64,000 nt of DNA from Mesorhizobium hawassense (GTDB lineage: Bacteria; Pseudomonadota; Alphaproteobacteria; Rhizobiales; Rhizobiaceae): NCBI RefSeq assembly GCF_003289945.1, contig NZ_QMBP01000016.1:1-64000 (forward strand), in the 5' to 3' direction. A program made the position numbers and the translations under genes. The notes below the pieces were generated by a model that saw only the letters and a program-made list of their open reading frames with translations, was not told the DNA's origin and did not search any database. Positions 50,226 through 58,517 of this stretch are shown one piece after another; positions within the stretch are counted from its first letter, which is position 1, and the number at the start of each line of letters is the position of its first letter.

Positions 50226-50417
50226 TTAGGTGCCAGGCTCCATCTTGGAACGGATCGTGCCAATGGCCTTCACGATGGCATCCGCGGCTTCGCCGTCGAG
50301 AGCGATATCGAACAGGCCTTCGGTTGTCCGGACCGTTAGGACGAGAAGAGCACCGTTTTCGTCATCAACCGTCCCGACATGAACTTCCGTCGGCACGAAT
50401 GGCGCAGTCTGGTACAT
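50226..50417 (-). CDS. 63-residue protein, convergent paralogue pair (member 2)
   Basis: APFVPTEVHVGTVDDENGAL ... TTEGLFDIALDGEAADAIVK; same length and layout as its convergent partner. An inverted duplication is the likely origin. The 5' end has a short SD-like AGGTAACGACAAGCCC before the ATG. Function unknown. Confidence 0.65.
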   Translation of the reverse strand: MYQTAPFVPTEVHVGTVDDENGALLVLTVRTTEGLFDIALDGEAADAIVKAIGTIRSKMEPGT

Positions 50418-50492
50418 GGGCTTGTCGTTACCTGTTCACAGGTAAGCTAGCCGCTTTTGATGACGGTTTCATGAGCGCGGCTAAGCTGGCGA

Positions 50493-50726
50493 CTAGGAAG
50501 CGCGGCCGGACGACGCCTCATTCGGCCATATCTGCTCGTCGCCGCGCATGAGCCTATAGCTCTCGTCCAAGCTGGGCGTGATCGCCAGAGCTTCCTTGGC
50601 CGAATGGAAGGTCGCTATGGTCGTGGCGCTGCCATCAACCACGCGCTGCAACCGGTAGGCTTCCCGGTACGGGCTGTCTTCGTCCACCAATTGTTCCCCA
50701 CGAATCCGTGAGTTATTAGCAAACAT
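50493..50726 (-). CDS. Small hypothetical protein
   Basis: A 77-residue frame. EAYRLQRVVDGSATTIATFH and SYRLMRGDEQIWPNE look like a folded beta-alpha unit. The ATG at 50726 overlaps a 17-bp palindrome; a GTG start at VDEDSPYREA, behind GGGGA, is an alternative. No family recognised. Confidence 0.55.
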   Translation of the reverse strand: MFANNSRIRGEQLVDEDSPYREAYRLQRVVDGSATTIATFHSAKEALAITPSLDESYRLMRGDEQIWPNEASSGRAS

Positions 50727-50743
50727 TCATGAAGCTTTCATGA
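50727..50743. promoter_or_regulatory. 17-bp palindrome TCATGAA-GCT-TTCATGA
   Basis: Perfect 7-bp arms directly upstream of the gene at 50493-50726 and of the possible small RNA on the other strand. It could be an operator for either. Confidence 0.5.
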
Positions 50744-50789
50744 GGCGGTTAAGTTTCAAACAGACCCACTACCGCCTCGGGGGTGGCGA

Positions 50790-50904
50790 GGCAGTTCGAA
50801 ACTCCTGCCGTGTCAGGAGTTGGAGTATGAAGTCCTCAGCCCCCTCGAGGCTGACCATTCGCGCGAGCCCGCCGGCGGGCCCTCAAACCGATAGCGGGCT
50901 TTTT
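50790..50904 (+). ncRNA. Possible small RNA or structured leader
   Basis: The stretch contains a perfect 8-bp hairpin AACTCCTG-CCGTGT-CAGGAGTT (50800-50821), a second small hairpin TCAGCC...GGCTGA and a terminator AGCCCGC...GCGGGCTTTTT (50866-50904). A 38-codon frame starts at 50827 just after the first hairpin, which would hide its Shine-Dalgarno, but the terminator lies within it. A non-coding transcript is the simpler reading; neither is proven. Confidence 0.35.
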
Positions 50905-51201
50905 CATTGCCATCTTAAGATTTGCGCAACGGACGAATATTAGAATCTCCTAATGCGCTTCGCCGTCCTGATGTTCTGCTGGATCGCATTCTTTGGCTGG
51001 GATTTAGCCGCCAATGACGGCCAATTCGTCCTCGCGATCGGCACTCGGCTTATGCATCTCGTCAGCATGACGGGGCTTATTTGACCCGGCCTGACTGTTC
51101 GATGAAACTCGTTTTGGGCCACTCCTGATGGACGGCAGTGGCCAGCCTCAGACAGTTCCTGTCTCTAGACCCGTCAATAGGCGTAGCCAGCCTCAGGCGC
51201 G
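50905..51201. other. Intergenic region, no supported gene
   Basis: Only short frames. The 60-codon minus-strand frame at 50940-51122 lacks protein-like features. CCAGCCTCAG occurs twice (near 51138 and 51188) as a short direct repeat. Confidence 0.4.
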
Positions 51202-51738
51202 TCACACCGCAGTGAAACGCAGACCTGTCAACTTGTTTGAGTCGTATATCTCCTTGAAGTTATCCGACACTATTACATGAAATCTCGTGCCAGGATTATC
51301 ATTCAACCGAAATATATCAAAGTCGGTGAAAAATCCTTCCGCTAGCTTCAATTCATACATGCGCCAGACATCTCCGTCGTCAAACGTATCATATGACGAT
51401 CTCTCAAAATCGAATCCGGAAACTTCTTCCATTGGAACATATATCTGCAAGTCGTACTTATCGGTTCGCGCCGTATACAAGGCGTGCCGGCCGCTTAGAA
51501 TAGAGGGGCCAAAAAGATCGAACACCTCACGCTTGGCAAACAAGACGCCAAGCTGGAAGGTCGGCACGAAATCTCCAATGGGGAGAGGACGCTCGTCGTC
51601 AAAGATGAATTGTAATTTCCTTGGATCGATCTTCCGCGCACCTTCCATCTCGAGAAAATCCTGCGACCCATAGTCATTCCCGTCATCGGCAAGGATGGCG
51701 AAATTTCTAGCATCTTGTTCCACGCGCCAATACTTCAT
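51202..51738 (-). CDS. Imm11 (DUF1629)-type immunity-like protein
   Basis: A 178-residue protein. MKYWRVEQDARNFAILADD, GDFVPTFQLGVLFAKREVFD and FDIFRLNDNPGTRFHVIVSD with the ending GLRFTAV match the imm11/DUF1629 layout, in which the last part reads as a target-specific strand ending in G-L-x-F. The gene is clearly AT-richer than its neighbours, which suggests recent transfer. No toxin gene is next to it, so it would be an orphan. It ends the transcription unit of the EamA gene (stop 9 bp from 51748). Confidence 0.65.
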   Translation of the reverse strand: MKYWRVEQDARNFAILADDGNDYGSQDFLEMEGARKIDPRKLQFIFDDERPLPIGDFVPTFQLGVLFAKREVFDLFGPSILSGRHALYTARTDKYDLQIYVPMEEVSGFDFERSSYDTFDDGDVWRMYELKLAEGFFTDFDIFRLNDNPGTRFHVIVSDNFKEIYDSNKLTGLRFTAV

Positions 51739-51747
51739 CGTAGTCGT

Positions 51748-52704
51748 TCACACCTTTGCCAGAGCCGCTCTCGGCTTGATCACCGTCGCCAGCACGACGC
51801 CGACGACGATGAAGGCCGCGCCGATCAGGTCGTAGTCGTGCAGGCTTTCGTCGAGCAGCAGATAGGCGAGGATGGCGACGAACAAGGTCTGCAGATAGAG
51901 CAGCATGCTTGCCCGGCTGGCGCCCAGCGTCTCGACGCTCTTGTTGTAGAGATAATACATCAGCGCGCCGCCGGGGCCGGCCAGGTAGGCGAGCGCCAGC
52001 AGGCCGTTGCCGTTCAGGGCGGAGCGTTCGTCGTTGACGATTTCCCACAGGTGAAACGGCAGCGCCACCAGCGCGCCGGCGCCGAGCAGCAGCACGACCA
52101 GCGGCAGCAGTTCGAGGCCGAATTTGGAGCGGCGCAGCAGCACCGTGTAGAGCGCCCAGCAGAAGGCGCTGCCGACGATCCACAATTCGCCGAGATTGAA
52201 GCGCAGCCGCACCAGCGCCTCGATATTACCATGCGCGACGATGACCAGCATGCCGGCCAGTGCCGCAACCGCGCCGAGCGCCTTCCAGAGGCCGAGCGGC
52301 TCGCCAAGCACCAGGCGCGCCAGCACCATGGTCATGATCGGCGACATCGCCATGATGATGCCGGCCGTGGTCGCGTCGGTGTCGTTCAGGCCGCGATAGA
52401 TCATGCCCTGGCAGAGCGTCAGGCCGATGGCGCCGACGGCGGCGATCTCCAGCGGCCGCGATTTGAGCAGCGCAATCATCGCGCCGTGATGGCGGTGCAC
52501 GATCGGCAACAGGATGGCGCAGGCGAGCAGGAGCCGCCAGAAGCACAGCCCCCAGGGCGGCATTTCCGGCGCCACCCATTTGGCCGCGATATAGACGCCC
52601 GCCGACAGCAGCCAGCACAGCACGGCGGTGGGATAGCCGCCAAGCGAAGGTATCGAGATCGCGGCAGGTTGCTCCGCCGGATGCGCTATCGGTATCGCCT
52701 GCAT
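51748..52704 (-). CDS. EamA-type DMT-superfamily transporter
   Basis: A 318-residue membrane protein with ten helices in two EamA repeats: LCWLLSAGVYIAAKWVAPEM, GIIMAMSPIMTMVLARLVLG (end of repeat 1) and SMLLYLQTLFVAILAYLLLD in repeat 2. It should export a small metabolite; the substrate is unknown. The next gene downstream (51202) is only 9 bp away and of much lower GC. Confidence 0.85.
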   Translation of the reverse strand: MQAIPIAHPAEQPAAISIPSLGGYPTAVLCWLLSAGVYIAAKWVAPEMPPWGLCFWRLLLACAILLPIVHRHHGAMIALLKSRPLEIAAVGAIGLTLCQGMIYRGLNDTDATTAGIIMAMSPIMTMVLARLVLGEPLGLWKALGAVAALAGMLVIVAHGNIEALVRLRFNLGELWIVGSAFCWALYTVLLRRSKFGLELLPLVVLLLGAGALVALPFHLWEIVNDERSALNGNGLLALAYLAGPGGALMYYLYNKSVETLGASRASMLLYLQTLFVAILAYLLLDESLHDYDLIGAAFIVVGVVLATVIKPRAALAKV

Positions 52705-52799
52705 CGCATGCCCCCCGTTCGATGAACGTCAGCTCAGCAGCAGTCTACCTCACAAAGGGAATGTTCCATATGGCCCGCGATGGCAGGTGATCGGGTGGA

Positions 52800-53081
52800 T
52801 CAGTGCGGCGTTTCGCTGGCCGGATGAAGCAGGTCCCAGGCCGAGCCGACGCGGCCATCGAGCTGCGAAGCAAAGATTTCGGCCTCGACGTCTTCGAGGC
52901 CGTCGTCGACGAGCGCCTCGATGCTTCGCCGCAGCAGCGCGAGTTGCATCTCCCGCGCATGGATCTTGTCGGTTTCCCGCATGATGGCCGTGACGTGATA
53001 GGCGACGACGGGCTGGCCGAGGCAGGACAGGAGCGCGCCCGACCCTGCCGTCGCCGCGGTGACTGCTTCCTCGATATTCAT
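52800..53081 (-). CDS. Small hypothetical protein
   Basis: A 93-residue protein with AGGAGCG before the ATG. It is helical and acidic (NIEEAVTAATAGSGALLSCL, TDKIHAREMQLALLRRSIEA, LVDDGLEDVEAEIFASQLDG). No motif or membrane segment. Probably a Rhizobiales-specific protein; function not recognised. Confidence 0.6.
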   Translation of the reverse strand: MNIEEAVTAATAGSGALLSCLGQPVVAYHVTAIMRETDKIHAREMQLALLRRSIEALVDDGLEDVEAEIFASQLDGRVGSAWDLLHPASETPH

Positions 53082-53360
53082 TCCGGCGCTCCTCATCAAA
53101 AAGATGCTGGGCGCCTCCCCGGCAGATGGCGACGGTACCCGCCGCTTCTTTTCTCATTTCGGCGGTCGCGAGGTCATCGCTCGCGGCCAAAATCAGTATC
53201 CTCCAGACCCGTATTAAAAGCGACCGCATAGTTAATTGATGGTTAACAACAAGGGTCGCATCTTAGGCACCCGAGCCGCCCGGCCGAACCACCCGCTGGT
53301 CCTACCAATTTTAGTAAAATCTGATATAAGGCTCCACTCGTCGAGTTGAGAGTAACGCGT

Positions 53361-53549
53361 ATGAGTGACAAGTCGGAGTTCCCGGACAGGGACGTCGAGT
53401 ATCTCAAACAGCGTCGCCAGGTGGGCTTTCAGGGCCGCGGCGGCCGGGTTCCCAAGGTCGAGTGCATCCGTTGCGGCCAGCCCTTCGACCCAATACCGGC
53501 AGCCGCAAGCCATCTTGGCCTTTGCGACTATTGTTTCGATAAACAATAG
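53361..53549 (+). CDS. Small zinc-ribbon protein
   Basis: A 62-residue protein with two CxxC pairs, VECIRCGQPFDP and LGLCDYCFDKQ, which would bind one zinc ion. The basic N-terminus (VEYLKQRRQVGFQGRGGRVP) could contact DNA or RNA. TTTTAGTAAAA and TATAAGG occur 40-70 bp upstream. A perfect palindrome covers the stop codon. Confidence 0.65.
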   Translation: MSDKSEFPDRDVEYLKQRRQVGFQGRGGRVPKVECIRCGQPFDPIPAAASHLGLCDYCFDKQ

Positions 53550-53551
53550 TC
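53526..53551. terminator. Perfect 11-bp palindrome over the stop codon of the zinc-ribbon gene
   Basis: GACTATTGTTT-CGAT-AAACAATAGTC. The arms are exact and AT-rich. It could end transcription in both directions or be a protein-binding site. Confidence 0.6.
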
Positions 53552-53642
53552 GGTCACCAACCGGACCGGGAGCGATCTTCCCTGTTCAGTTCCAGGGCTG
53601 CGCCTAATTCGGCAGCCCGGTGGCTGCCGAGCCCGCCGGCAG

Positions 53643-54623
53643 TCATGCCTTCGCAGCCCCGTTCGCGGCGCGGCTCGGATGCCTGAGATTCGTCGGCGTG
53701 ATGCCGGTGTGCTGGCGAAAGACGCGGCTGAAATGGCCGGCATTCTCGAAGCCGCAGCGATAGGCGATGTCGCCGATGGCGAGGTCGCTGCCTTCCAGCA
53801 GCGACTTGGCGTAGTGCACCCTGAGCGCCAGATAGGCGGCCATCGGGCTGGTGCCTAGCTCGGTGGCGAAGAGGCGCTCGAGCTGGCGGCGCGAGCAGTT
53901 GAGGCGGCTGGCGATCTCGGTGACCGAGACCTTCTCCTGCAGATTGCTCTCCATCAGGAGCAGCGCGCGCTTCACCGCGCGGCTCGCGGCTTCGGGAAAC
54001 AGATCGCCGACCGGCTGCACGTCGCTGATGTTGCGGATGCGATCGAGCACGAGGATTTTCGCCGCCTTCTCCGCCGCCTTCTGGCCGATGAACTGCGAGA
54101 CGAAATAGCCGGCGAGATCGGCGGCGCCGGTGCCGCCGGCGCAGGTGGCGCGGCCGCGATCGACGGAATAGAGGCTGTCGGCATGGGCGTTGACATCGGG
54201 GAACTCGGCGCGGAAATCCTTGATGTGGAACCAGCTGACGGCGGCGCTGTAGCCGTCGAGCAGGCCGTAGCGGGCCAGCACGAAGCTGCCGGTGCAGAGC
54301 GCGGTGAGCGGCACGCCCTTCTCGGCGGCGCGCATCAGGAACGCCTCCTTCTCCGAGCTCAGGACGCGGTTGGTGTCGAGCAGGCCGCCGACCACGACGA
54401 CATTGTCGAAATCCTCGGGATTGCCGATCGCCTTGGTCGGCAGCAATTCGACGCCGCAGCTGGCGCGGATCGGCAGACCGCGCTCGCCGACGATCTGCCA
54501 GTCGAACTCGACCCGGCGGCTGCGGTCGCCCTCGTCGCCGGCCAGCCGCAGCGTGTCGATGAACAGCGACAGCGGCGAGAGCGTGAAATCGCGCACCAAC
54601 AGAAATGCGAATTTTTTGGCCAT
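53643..54623 (-). CDS. GlxA-type AraC-family regulator with DJ-1/PfpI-like domain
   Basis: A 326-residue protein. Residues 1-180 form a GATase1-like domain (FAFLLVRDFTLSPLSLFIDT, VVVVGGLLDTNRVL, LTALCTGSFVLARYGLLDG with the typical Cys). Residues 215-310 are an AraC DNA-binding domain (VSVTEIASRLNCSRRQLERL, IGDIAYRCGFENAGHFSRVF). GlxA-type regulators respond to carnitine-like or choline-derived compounds in some bacteria. The start at 54623 is chosen on family grounds; an upstream ATG exists. Confidence 0.88.
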   Translation of the reverse strand: MAKKFAFLLVRDFTLSPLSLFIDTLRLAGDEGDRSRRVEFDWQIVGERGLPIRASCGVELLPTKAIGNPEDFDNVVVVGGLLDTNRVLSSEKEAFLMRAAEKGVPLTALCTGSFVLARYGLLDGYSAAVSWFHIKDFRAEFPDVNAHADSLYSVDRGRATCAGGTGAADLAGYFVSQFIGQKAAEKAAKILVLDRIRNISDVQPVGDLFPEAASRAVKRALLLMESNLQEKVSVTEIASRLNCSRRQLERLFATELGTSPMAAYLALRVHYAKSLLEGSDLAIGDIAYRCGFENAGHFSRVFRQHTGITPTNLRHPSRAANGAAKA

Positions 54624-54836
54624 TCGTTTGCGGAACCGCCCCCTCTTTTTCAGCCAGGAGCTATCCTGAAGCACCGGCCGCAACGTTTATCAATCGGCAA
54701 GCGGACTGGATAGCGTGGCCTTGAATGGCGCCTTTTGCCGGTGCATGGTTCCTGCGCACCTTGATGGCTGCCGCGGATCGCGTCGGCATGCAGCCGCCTT
54801 CCCGGCCTTCATCGAAACGACGGAAGCCGACAGACG

Positions 54837-55370
54837 ATGACGACCATCCATGAATTCACCGTGTCGGAGGGGCAGGAGTGGGTGCTGCCGGTCGACGACA
54901 GCGCTTACGAGGAATTCTTCAGCCTCGACGGGCGCTCGCTGGAAGGCTGGGATCCGCCGGTGATGCGGCGCGTCGAGGAGGGCGAGCGGCTCTATTCGGA
55001 TTTCCCGTGGCTCAGCGAGCATGCGCCGCTTTTGCGCCAGCCGGCCGTCGAGGCGCTGGCGGCAGCGCTGCGCCCCCATGGCGAGTTGGTCCCGCTGCGC
55101 GGCGAGAAGGTCTGGTTGCTCAACGTCACCAGGGTGATCGACGCGCTGGACGAGGCGCGATCGCAAATCGTGCGGTTCGAGGACGGCGACATGCTGGCGA
55201 TCGAGCGATACGCGTTCGATGCCGGCAAGATCGGCAGCGCGGAAGTGTTCAAGCTGCCGATGCGAGCCTCGCCGGTGTTCGTCAATGACATGTTCGTCGA
55301 GCGGGTGCGCAGGGCCGGGCTGCGCAACGTGTCGTTCAGGCCGCTTTGGACATCCGACGCGGCAGGTTGA
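54837..55370 (+). CDS. Imm11 (DUF1629)-type immunity-like protein
   Basis: A 177-residue protein. The final part FVNDMFVERVRRAGLRNVSF, with RPLW after it, is the DUF1629/imm11 end pattern (a helix, then a strand ending near F-x-P-L-W). The middle has LIERYAF-like IERYAFDAGKIGSAEVFKLP. It is of normal GC, unlike the other imm11-type gene at 51202. No partner toxin is nearby. It is divergent from the GlxA-type regulator. Confidence 0.65.
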   Translation: MTTIHEFTVSEGQEWVLPVDDSAYEEFFSLDGRSLEGWDPPVMRRVEEGERLYSDFPWLSEHAPLLRQPAVEALAAALRPHGELVPLRGEKVWLLNVTRVIDALDEARSQIVRFEDGDMLAIERYAFDAGKIGSAEVFKLPMRASPVFVNDMFVERVRRAGLRNVSFRPLWTSDAAG

Positions 55371-55469
55371 TGCCTCGCTCGACGCAGACGGGGGCGCGGA
55401 TGACAGACCGGCCGGGAGCCGCTTGGAGCGCGGCCGGCAGGCGTGGTATCGCAATGCCGGGAGGCGGCG

Positions 55470-56183
55470 ATGCGTGTGATTTTCCGATGCGATCCGATGC
55501 TGGCCGAGCATTTGCCGCGCCCGGTGCCGGCGCGCGGCGTGCTGCCGGACTGGCTGCGCGCGATGCCCGCCACCGCCTTTTCGGCCATCCACGGCCGCGA
55601 CATCCGCACGCTCAAGCAATGCCCGCCGGTGGTCGACGCGATGACCTATGGCTTCATGATCCTGCTGCCCTGCGACGTCATTGTCGACCGGGGCAGGTTT
55701 TCCTGGGACTGGAAGATCCCGGAACCCGCCACCGGGAACCACCCGCGCGCGCCGCTGAGCTTCCACACGCCGGGGCAGCTTGCCGGCAGCCCCTTCGCCG
55801 TGCCCGGCCAGGCCGCGCTCAAATTCAACAGTTTCTGGACCATCGAGGTCGAGGATGGCTGGTCGCTCTACGCGACGCATCCGGTCAACCGCGAGGACCT
55901 TCCCTTCAGGCTGGTGACGGGCCTGGTGGATTCGGACCGGTTCAGCGATGGCGGCATCAATTTCCCGGCGATCTGGAAGCAGCCCGAATTCTCCGGCGTG
56001 CTCGGCAAGGGAACTCCGGTCGCGCAATGCTTCGCGGTTCCGCGCGCAGCCCCGCAACTGGAATTCGAGGTGTTCGACGACAAACGCCAGGCCGCCTATG
56101 CGCAAACGGTCGCGGACGTCCTGTCAACGCCGGGCGTCTACCGCAAGCGGTTCCGCGCCAGGCGCGGACGCTCCACGAGCTAG
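55470..56183 (+). CDS. DUF6065-like protein
   Basis: A 237-residue protein with GGAGGCGGCG before the ATG. RVIFRCDPMLAEHLPRPVPA, LPDWLRAMPATAFS, KQCPPVVDAMTYGFMILLPC and LKFNSFWTIEVEDGWSLYAT recall the DUF6065 family, of unknown role. It has no signal peptide and overlaps the convergent TPR gene by 60 bp at the 3' end. An operon with the imm11-type gene is possible (100 bp gap). Confidence 0.6.
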   Translation: MRVIFRCDPMLAEHLPRPVPARGVLPDWLRAMPATAFSAIHGRDIRTLKQCPPVVDAMTYGFMILLPCDVIVDRGRFSWDWKIPEPATGNHPRAPLSFHTPGQLAGSPFAVPGQAALKFNSFWTIEVEDGWSLYATHPVNREDLPFRLVTGLVDSDRFSDGGINFPAIWKQPEFSGVLGKGTPVAQCFAVPRAAPQLEFEVFDDKRQAAYAQTVADVLSTPGVYRKRFRARRGRSTS

Positions 56184-57014
56184 CAATCGGCGCAGCGCAT
56201 CCTCATCGAGCCATAGCCCGCCGCTTGGCGCCGAGGTAAGCGCCATGGCGATGATGCCGAAGGTGGACGGGCTGAGCCGGTAGGCTTGCGAATAGGCCGC
56301 CATCGCCGCGTCGAGATCGCCCGTCTCCTGCAGGACGACGCCCAGATTGACCGCGGCTTCCGCGGCATCCGGGCTCATCGCCAGCACATGCCGGTAGGCT
56401 TCGGCGGCGGCTTCGAACCTGCGCATGTCCTGGCGCACCAGGCCGAGGTCGAACCATTGCGCCGGATGTCCGCCGCCGGCGACGGCGCGTTCGAGGAAGC
56501 CTTCCGCCTCGGCGGGCGCGCTGCGTTGCCACGCCAGGCGTCCGAGGCGCGCCATCGCTTCCACGGATTTCGGATCGCCCTGCAGGACCCGTGTCCAGGC
56601 TGCCTCTGCCGCCGTGGCGTCGCCCGCCTGATCGAAAATACGCGCCCGCTCGAGGTGGATTTCCACCCGGGACGACTGGCTTGCAGCGCGATCGAGCACC
56701 TGCAGCGCCGCTTCGAACCGGCCTTCGGCACGGGCGATCCTGCCTGCCAGGATCAGGGCGGCAACATTGTCCGGACGCGCGGCGAGGCTCGCCTCGATGC
56801 GCGCCCGGGCCGCCGGCAGGTCCGCTTTGGCGAACGACACGGCCGCCAGAAGATGGCAAAGTGCGGCATCGCCCGGGTGCCGCTTCAGGCCGAGCTCGCA
56901 CAGCGCCATCGCTTGGGCATGGTCGCCGGAATTGAAGGCGGCGACCGCCCGGCGGACCAGATCCTCGCTGCCAACCTGGCCGGTGCTGGTCACGGATTTC
57001 AAAGCTCCCTCCAT
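56124..57014 (-). CDS. TPR-repeat protein
   Basis: A 296-residue protein (start MEGALKSV; an in-frame ATG at 57104 exists). It contains about six TPR-like units (AVAAFNSGDHAQAMALCELG, ARLGRLAWQRSAPAEAEGFL, AYRHVLAMSPDAAEAAVNLG). No signal peptide is seen. It may act as adaptor in the cytoplasm. The 3' end overlaps the convergent gene, and the 5' end faces the Mo-hydroxylase operon with about 160 bp in between. Confidence 0.7.
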   Translation of the reverse strand: MEGALKSVTSTGQVGSEDLVRRAVAAFNSGDHAQAMALCELGLKRHPGDAALCHLLAAVSFAKADLPAARARIEASLAARPDNVAALILAGRIARAEGRFEAALQVLDRAASQSSRVEIHLERARIFDQAGDATAAEAAWTRVLQGDPKSVEAMARLGRLAWQRSAPAEAEGFLERAVAGGGHPAQWFDLGLVRQDMRRFEAAAEAYRHVLAMSPDAAEAAVNLGVVLQETGDLDAAMAAYSQAYRLSPSTFGIIAMALTSAPSGGLWLDEDALRRLLARGASAPGAEPLAVDARR

Positions 57015-57177
57015 GGTGGCGCGGCCGGCGCAGACGAGTGATCCCGACGCCCTGGCCCGGCCGCTGGGCGCATCTGGAACATCGCTGTGGCCCAACCGGG
57101 ACATGCACGAACGGGATGGCCATTATAAACAGACACTTTATAACGGGCGATCTGATTATGACCACCAAGGGGAGACG

Positions 57178-58038
57178 ATGCGTTACATACGTCCGCTTTC
57201 AATCGAAGATGCCGTTGGCGAGCTCGCCAAGGCGGTAGGCCCGGCAGCGATCCTGGCCGGGGGCAGCGACCTCCTGGTGAGGATGAAGGGTGGCTTCATC
57301 GAGCCCGAGCTGATCGTCGACATCAAGGCCATCGGCGGCCTGGCCGACATCAGCGAAACGGCTGACGGCTTCCGCATCGGCGCCGCCGTGCCCTGCGCGG
57401 TGCTGGGCGAGCACAAGGCGCTCAAGCAGGCGTGGCCGGGCGTGGTCGAGGCGGCAAACCTGATCGGCTCCAAGCAGGTGCAGGGCCGCTGCACCATCAC
57501 CGGCAATCTGTGCAACGCCTCGCCCGCCGCCGACAGCGTGCCGGCGCTGGTGGCGGCCGGCGCCAAGGCGGTGGTCGCCGGGCCTTCGGGCAAGCGCACC
57601 ATTGCCGTCGAGAGCGTGCCGACCGCACCGGGCCGTACCTCTTTGGCCAAGGGCGAGATCATCGAGGCGATCCTGCTCGACAAGCGTCCCGTGCATGCGG
57701 GCGACGCCTATCTGCGCTTCATTCCGCGCACCGAGATGGACATCGCGGTGGTCAGCGCCGGCGTCAACCTGACGCTGGACGATCATGGCGCGATCAAGAC
57801 CGCGCGCGTGGCGCTGGGCGCCGCCGCGCCCACCGTGCTTCTGGTCAAGGAAGCGGGCCAGGTGCTGATCGGTTCGAAGCTCGACGAAGCGACGCTGGAG
57901 CGGCTGGCGAAAATCTGCGCCGGCGCCTGCCGGCCGATCGACGACAAGCGCGGCACCATCGAATTCAGACGAAAAGTCGCGGGCGTGCTGGCGCAAAGGG
58001 CCGCCGCCATCGCCTACAAGCGTGCGGGAGGCAAATAA
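57178..58038 (+). CDS. Molybdenum hydroxylase, FAD-binding medium subunit
   Basis: A 286-residue protein with GGGGAGACG before the ATG. PAAILAGGSDLLVRMKGGFI is the FAD loop, TITGNLCNASPAADSVPALV the second FAD motif, and RFIPRTEMDIAVVSAGVNLT is typical of CoxM-like subunits. It carries electrons from the Mo/Fe-S subunits to an acceptor. It is followed with a TAATG overlap by the iron-sulfur subunit. Confidence 0.9.
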   Translation: MRYIRPLSIEDAVGELAKAVGPAAILAGGSDLLVRMKGGFIEPELIVDIKAIGGLADISETADGFRIGAAVPCAVLGEHKALKQAWPGVVEAANLIGSKQVQGRCTITGNLCNASPAADSVPALVAAGAKAVVAGPSGKRTIAVESVPTAPGRTSLAKGEIIEAILLDKRPVHAGDAYLRFIPRTEMDIAVVSAGVNLTLDDHGAIKTARVALGAAAPTVLLVKEAGQVLIGSKLDEATLERLAKICAGACRPIDDKRGTIEFRRKVAGVLAQRAAAIAYKRAGGK

Positions 58039-58514
58039 TGGCCGGTGTAGCTGTATCAACCACGATCAACGGCGACGCCGTCGAATATCTCTGCCAGCCC
58101 GACGAGACGCTGCTGGAAGTGCTGCGCGACCGGCTGGGGCTGACCGGCGCCAAGGAAGGCTGCGGCACCGGCGACTGCGGCGCCTGCAGCGTCATCGTCG
58201 ACGGCAGGCTGGTCTGCTCCTGCCTGGTGCTGGGCGCGGAAGCCGAAGGGCGCAAGGTCGAGACCATCGAAGGCATGGCGCATGGCGACCAGCTGCACCC
58301 GCTGCAGCAGAAGTTCATCGAGCATGCGGCGCTGCAATGCGGCATCTGCACGCCCGGCTTCCTGATCGCGGCGAAGGACCTCCTGGAGAAGAACCCCTCG
58401 CCCACCGAGGAGGAAATCCGCTTCGGCCTCGCGGGGAACCTGTGCCGCTGCACCGGCTATGACAAGATCGTGCGCGCCGTCCAGGACGCCGCCGCCGTGA
58501 TGAAGGGAGCGTAA
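58038..58514 (+). CDS. Molybdenum hydroxylase, 2Fe-2S small subunit
   Basis: A 158-residue protein. Plant-type cluster motif GCGTGDCGACSVIVDGRLVC and second cluster motifs QCGICTPGFLIAAKDLL and LAGNLCRCTGYDKIV. Standard length for CoxS-type subunits. It starts on the stop codon of the FAD subunit gene and ends 3 bp before the large subunit, so the three are translated as a unit. Confidence 0.93.
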   Translation: MAGVAVSTTINGDAVEYLCQPDETLLEVLRDRLGLTGAKEGCGTGDCGACSVIVDGRLVCSCLVLGAEAEGRKVETIEGMAHGDQLHPLQQKFIEHAALQCGICTPGFLIAAKDLLEKNPSPTEEEIRFGLAGNLCRCTGYDKIVRAVQDAAAVMKGA

Positions 58515-58517
58515 TCC

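Noticed and set aside
54690..56105. A 471-codon minus-strand frame over the imm11-type and DUF6065-like genes
   Set aside because: Shadow of two well-supported plus-strand genes; composition is not protein-like.
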